Below, piece by piece: positions 59,501-64,000 of a stretch of DNA of 64,000 nucleotides (position 1 is its first letter; each line of letters begins with the position of its first letter). Position numbers and translations under genes: made by a program. A model generated the notes under the pieces. The model ran no database searches. It was not told where the DNA came from and saw only the letters and a program-made list of their open reading frames with translations. Location of the stretch: contig CM040085.1 in assembly GCA_022496805.1 (NCBI GenBank), forward strand, positions 15,963,811 to 16,027,810, in the 5' to 3' direction. The stretch comes from Pohlia nutans (lineage: Eukaryota > Streptophyta > Bryopsida > Bryales > Mniaceae).

Positions 59501-62500
59501 AGAAAACTTGTAGCCCGACCTTGCCACCCACAGCCACCGGTGCATTTACAGGATATTTTGCAGCTATCTTGTTCAAAAACCATGGATTCGTAAAGCGAGC
59601 ACCCCTAAAAAACTTCTTCAGATGGAGGAACACTGTTTTTCCTTGTTGGGAACTGCTTTCATCAGAATGCTCGTCTGAGGCGACCGGAGAATCAACCTTA
59701 CTCTTGACAATCACTTCAACGGCGCCCAAGCTTGCCCCCAAGCGCATACCTCTGCAAAGCACCACATAGGTACATTGAAAACTAGTACATTGAAAACTAG
59801 TAGTAGAAACTGCAGCAGTCTCCTTTAAAGGTCATCAGAAAGTAAAATAAACAGCTAGGAACCATGTACCACCTAGATGCCAGAGTGAGGGGAATATAAT
59901 ACAAAATATGCTGATGACAAAACCACTACTGACACGACCATGTTCATTGTTGCACATACCGGTAATAAGTGGAATATCAAAAGTGACAATAGAAAATACC
60001 TCGACGCCATGATGGTTCCAACAAAACTTAGATGCTGTCCATCTTCAACTCTTTGCCCGGCCTGCTGGAAATTCACATATGCCCTGGGAAAGTGCTGAAG
60101 CAGCATCCGCAACTGATAGCCCAAATTGCGCTCATTAGAACGGGAAGAAAGTTCAAATCCCCTCATATAAGCAGATCCAAAAGCTTCAGGCTTTTTAATA
60201 GCCTCTAGGCAGAAAGGGCGGTACTATTCGATGCCACAAGTTAAGCGGAGAGTCCAGCTTACTAAGAAGTGACACAAAGGCACCTGCTAAAGAAAAATAG
60301 GGAGCAGTGGTCGAATGCTTTCCATATTGATAGCCCATCCTTGGACAGCCAAAGTAACTTCAACACGGTGACTATATCCAAAACACCTTTCAACTTACCG
60401 TGTGAAAACCATTCTCCTCCAATCGAGAACGTTGATATGCTGATAAATTCTTGACGAAACTCAAAGGAATATCAAGCACACAGTCTTTGTACTTCGCAGC
60501 TCCCCTCATGAGCTTCAGCTCCGTATTATCCCCTTCCACATAAGAATCAAAGTCAGAGACTTCAATGTGGGTTTCGGAATCTGCAACAGAATGAGTGCTG
60601 GCTGGAATTCTCGTATCAAGCGTTGGAGCTACTGCCACTGGACTTTTTGGCAGTTTTTTCTTCGTCTGTAGCAAAGCTTTGTCATTGAGTGCCTTTGTCT
60701 GACTCTCGGTTGTCTCAAAGGACTTGGCAATCTCGGCACTGAACTTCGACACGGTAATTAAATTCTTCCCCTTGCCGTAAAGTTCAATGGGCTCGCTGCT
60801 TCCAAATTTTATTGCTGAGGGGATGGATTTGGAAGGCGCCACCGCTTTGTTCTTGCCATCAGATGTTTTGTCCTCAGAAGATTCCCCTAGATTGACTTTA
60901 GGAGCTTCCGATGAATAACTTGGCGGATCTTGAAGGTCAATGCTTGCCTCCCGTAAGGCAACATGATGAGCAATCAGATCCTGAGTGTTGAGAAAGCCCA
61001 TGACTTGAGCTACCTAAGCAGAAAAAGGCATTGTTACCACCCACCACTCACAAAATTCCTCGCTCCATCAGAAAGGAAGATGGACTTCAAGTGCTTCAAA
61101 ATGCTCAAGAACCTCTGAAGAAGTGAAAAAACTCAAATACTAAGATGAAACTACCCTAGAATCACAACTCAAAATCAGTCAACTCAAGATTACTTGATGA
61201 TATGCAGCCATACTCTGTCCAGAAGATGGGCACGATTCACGGAATCCAATCGATCATATCTCTTGGCATCTTTCTCCAAAGAGGAAAAGACACTATCAGC
61301 TGCTGTCGACTTGAGGGAAAGTTGTGCGTACAAAAACTCCCCGAACCTGAACAACATCGGAACACACAAACTGCTTGAAACAATCATGATTCGCAAACAA
61401 TCACCTAGCAGGATCTTAAGGCACAGTCTCAAAGCTGCAATACGGCTGATGCAATATACAGAAACCTCTAAGTTGAACATAACCACTTCTTGTGACGTAA
61501 CGTGCAGCTTACCGAGAAGCTACGCCAGAAACATTTGAGAAACCATGCTGAGCTTCATATACCATAGCTTTTAACAGCTTTCCATCATCCACTACCTGCA
61601 AGAGTCGCCACCACCCAAGCCCCCCGGGGGTGCACTATGTTAAATTTGTGAAAGTATATGTGAGAGCGCAAAATGGGAATTAATTTGAACATTGCCGTAC
61701 AAAGTATACATACAATAGACATATTTAGAGCTGAAAATATTGACGTATACTTACATTAAACATATGTTTAGGACGGAATAGATCTCTATAAAAAGGCTTT
61801 AGACATATAAACCCTCGTATACAAGGGGTTTTAAGAGAGGGTCATGAACGCAGATGATTCTCAAACATAATGTACAGTGCACCCCCGGGCGATCAAACCC
61901 GAAGCAGACATAAAAAGCAGGAAAAGAAAGGCTCTGCATCTTCGTATCTTCCACAGAAAAATGTCTTACCATAGGCTGGCCCTCTGAACTTGTACAAACG
62001 TGAGAAACAGATCTTCTCCTAGAAGACTTGACAACGGTTGCAAAGGGAATGAAAGGAGAGACTGGCGGGCAATTTCGACATAGAAAACTACCTGCGCATA
62101 CCAGAAGTAAAAACCACGTGAGCAACAGGGTGACAGAGCTCCATCACGAGGCAGGGTTTAGGGTTTAGGAGCTTAATCAAATCATGATTTCAAAAACCAG
62201 GCAGATCTTGAAGAGTGTCGTATTCTCCAGCTCAAGCAATAAAACTTTACCGAAATAATCAACTCATTTATAATATAGAGTACCCTAACTCACACACTTA
62301 GAAGCGGATTGTAATCCGAATTGAAAACAACGTGCCTGGCACTAGAATTATAGTCTCCCTGAAAAAAATGCATTAGTACTTCAGCTACTATCATATTACT
62401 AGATAATCTATTCAAACAGGGGCCATACCTGATGCAGAGGCACAAAACGAAAAGCGCGGTGGCGATGAAAGCAACGAGCTGGTTCCGCTCAATTGATGAA

Positions 62501-62684
62501 TACCGTGCGCAAGCATGGGGCGTAACCTACAAGGCAGTGGCAGACGCGACGAATTCAAACGGTCCCAGGGAGAAGAATGCAGCGATGGAAGAATACAGCG
62601 GCATCGCCAACGGTGGGGCGGGGGACGCAGGGAGGGAACTACAAGCATGGCCATCTGAGCTGCAAGCGGCAACGTTACCTTCAT
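53544..62684 (-). CDS. RECG1: Organelle-type ATP-dependent DNA helicase RecG
   Basis: Nineteen exons on the minus strand: 62684-62429, 62091-61970, 61595-61513, 61346-61214, 61013-60399, 60112-60000, 59751-59520, 59341-59145, 58843-58762, 58522-58433, 58284-58060, 57701-57630, 57063-56914, 56260-56117, 55941-55762, 55552-55469, 55174-55010, 54689-54282 and 53633-53544. All phases agree, giving 1146 residues. The N-terminal ~120 residues are Arg/Ser/Leu-rich, an organelle transit peptide. The wedge/OB part includes HFPRAYVNFQ, FVGTIMASRG and YPVYPSKGGL. Helicase motifs follow: GDVGCGKT (Walker A), APTEFLAIQH, GTHSLI, DEQHRFGVAQR (DExH), SATPIPRTLAL, HGRLK, TTVIEVGIDIP and QLRGRVGRG. RecG remodels stalled forks and recombination intermediates; in plants and moss it maintains organelle genomes. 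A variable linker (about residues 210-400) is Ser/Lys-rich. The first ATG of exon 1 was chosen. Confidence 0.93.
53716..53770. repeat. Single TTAA-type end in the last RecG intron
   Basis: TTAACCCCTAACTGCCTGGG matches the left-end consensus. A right partner was not found before exon 18. It lies in the 648-bp intron between exons 18 and 19. Confidence 0.4.
57307..57548. mobile_element. MITE with TACATAAGGTTC ends in a RecG intron
   Basis: The two ends match over 17 bases (TACATAAGGTTCTTTAG) and again after three bases (TTG-AAG). The outer TA could be the target duplication of a Tc1/mariner-type transposase. The 242-bp element lies in the intron between exons 12 and 13. A truncated copy lies at 49063-49252. 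Confidence 0.7.
61622..61891. mobile_element. GGGGGTGCAC MITE in RecG intron 2
   Basis: It begins CCCGGGGGTGCACTATG and ends GTACAGTGCACCCCCGGG. The interior matches 31813-32083 (for example AACATTGCCGTA, GACGTATACTTACATTAA and GGGTCATGAACGCA). No octamer duplication could be recognised. It is the third copy in the window. Confidence 0.75.
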
Positions 62685-64000
62685 CTGCCCTCCCCAGTGC
62701 TCCAGAAATTCACCATGCCCATAGTGCCTTAAGGGCAACCTCACTCAATCAATCGCAGACATAGCTGCCGTCTCTCTCCTCTGCAACATGCCATCGGAAA
62801 TCAATCTGCACAGAAATTGCCACACGTGGTCCGTCTCTCCGTCAGCTTGCCTCCGAGCACTCTCGCGTGAAGGCCGCTTCAAACGCTTCCACTTCGCTTG
62901 GTCACAGACATGCTCACGGCATCTCCACCCAACAACGTCAACTGAATACAACACTCTATCCTCTCTAATTGCGCGTCCCATGTATACGGTATCTTGTTAT
63001 GTTGTGTACACACGATAGCTAGTTCATAAGTTTCTTAAAACCCATGGTGTGTGATTTTTCTTTTCTCTTCACTTGAACACATGTCGATTCTTTTTCTAAA
63101 TTGAATTTGATTTCTTGTTTGGCTTTATACTTGTTTAAGAATGATAACAATTTGTAATTGTATGCAATTTATAAACATGTGTTGACTTGTTTCCGAACTT
63201 GAAGTTTTGGTCTCACCATTGCAACTCCTAACAATGACATTGTTTTTGCACCTCAATGATTGCTAAAATGTGTTATTTTGAAAAGCAAAATGTCTGATAG
63301 GAGATGTCATAGTGGAAGTATCTTATTGAACTTGTAGGCAAGCTTTTGCAACAAGTTGTGGAACAAGGACGTGATCTCTATTTCTTTGAAGGGCTCTCAT
63401 GGCCCATTCACACCAGCCTAGTGCCACTGTTGCGTTTGTGTTCCTGAAAGGATGGGAGGTAAAATGAAGAAACCAAAAAATATTCAAAATTTTGTCTTTT
63501 CCTGCTGCAGCTACTGTTGAGCATTGTGCAACTGCAATATACTACTGCAAGTATAGTCCCGTTCGTTTTTTGTGTTGTGTTGCTTTCTGCCATACAGTAG
63601 TGTAATTCCTCTCTGCTTATTTTAGATTTTTCTATTTACCTCATATTCCTTCAAAGTTATCTGACGCACGCAAAATCCCATGGTTTCAATTTTGAGTAGT
63701 AGAAGGCAACAAATTTGATGAAAGTCTTGTGGTTGGATTATGGGATGCCAACCTGTTTGAACCGCATCACAAAACCTCCCCTCACAAGCTCACACTCTTA
63801 CACCCCAATGTTACAAAGTCACAAAGTCTCCCCTCACAAGCTCACACCATAAAACCCCAATGTTGAGTGCTTTTAAGGGAAGTTCAATAGGAGGGGTAAA
63901 GGTGATGAGTGCTTTGAAACCCCATCTTCTCACAACTTTCTAACGAGAGGAAATGAGTTTCTAGCAACTGAATCACGACTGTCACTGCTATCACTCTGTA
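62685..64000. other. Upstream region of RecG and spacer
   Basis: The first part should hold the RecG promoter. An open frame of 78 codons on the minus strand (62745-62981) has no recognisable domain and could be 5' untranslated sequence. The rest shows no gene. Confidence 0.4.
63776..63865 (+). repeat. Two 38-bp direct repeats, 52 bp apart
   Basis: CTCCCCTCACAAGCTCACAC and, after a variable part, ACCCCAATGTT occur at 63776-63812 and again at 63828-63865. Confidence 0.7.

Noticed and set aside
61799..62125. Alternative RecG start within exon 2 without an upstream exon
   Set aside because: This frame has no ATG before the conserved part. A GTATGG donor in 62429 and a TATGCGCAG acceptor at 62092 link it in phase to an upstream exon with an ATG and a transit-like leader.
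1..64000. CRISPR arrays, bacterial operons or organelle DNA insertions
   Set aside because: No spaced direct repeats of the CRISPR kind, no polycistronic gene order and no plastid or mitochondrial gene was recognised; all host genes have spliceosomal introns.

Overview
The window is nuclear DNA of a land plant. All five recognisable host genes have canonical GT..AG introns, several of the encoded proteins begin with plastid- or mitochondrion-type targeting sequences, and two of them (a NO VEIN-type protein and an organelle-type RecG helicase) are plant families. Gene sequence near 45-50% G+C lies in very AT-rich intergenic DNA. Introns are mostly 70-600 bp. The gene set and the transposon load would fit a seedless plant (bryophyte, lycophyte or fern), but the sequence alone does not settle this.

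Layout. 0-5.9 kb: transposon-derived, non-coding DNA. 5.9-14.9 kb: relic of a Ty3/gypsy element and GC-rich DNA, split by a complete, apparently very young Ty1/copia element (8275-13731) with identical 258-bp LTRs and one open gag-pol frame. 15.7-18.8 kb (minus): a small gene joining a histidine-rich leader to the thioredoxin-like domain typical of APS reductase. 20.7-24.3 kb (minus): gamma-SNAP, 9 exons. 26.5-29.5 kb (plus): short-form tRNase Z, 8 exons. 29.5-34.9 kb: repeats, including a 560-bp compound tetranucleotide array. 34.9-35.6 kb (minus): acylphosphatase, 2 exons. 37.7-48.8 kb (plus): NO VEIN-like protein of about 2630 residues, 14 exons, with a probable frameshift in the last exon. 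53.5-62.7 kb (minus): organelle RecG, 19 exons, about 1146 residues.

The genes are housekeeping genes with no operon-like relationship: membrane fusion (gamma-SNAP), tRNA 3'-end maturation (tRNase Z), small acyl-phosphate hydrolysis (acylphosphatase), development (NO VEIN) and organelle DNA repair (RecG). gamma-SNAP/tRNase Z and acylphosphatase/NO VEIN form head-to-head pairs about 2.1 kb apart; NO VEIN and RecG are convergent.

The most unusual signal is in the spacers. A diversified set of elements carries ends of the form TTAA + CCCCTAA..G(T/C)CC, often with a short palindrome just inside the end. At least seven left/right pairs and several single ends are spread over the window, including inside introns. 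The TTAA target is that of piggyBac-type transposases. The copia element is also unusual: its LTR termini are TATTGA..TCAATA rather than TG..CA, its target duplication is CCGGC, its primer site matches the anticodon arm of initiator tRNA-Met, and its leader carries five small hairpins. All comparisons were made by eye; no database search or alignment was run.
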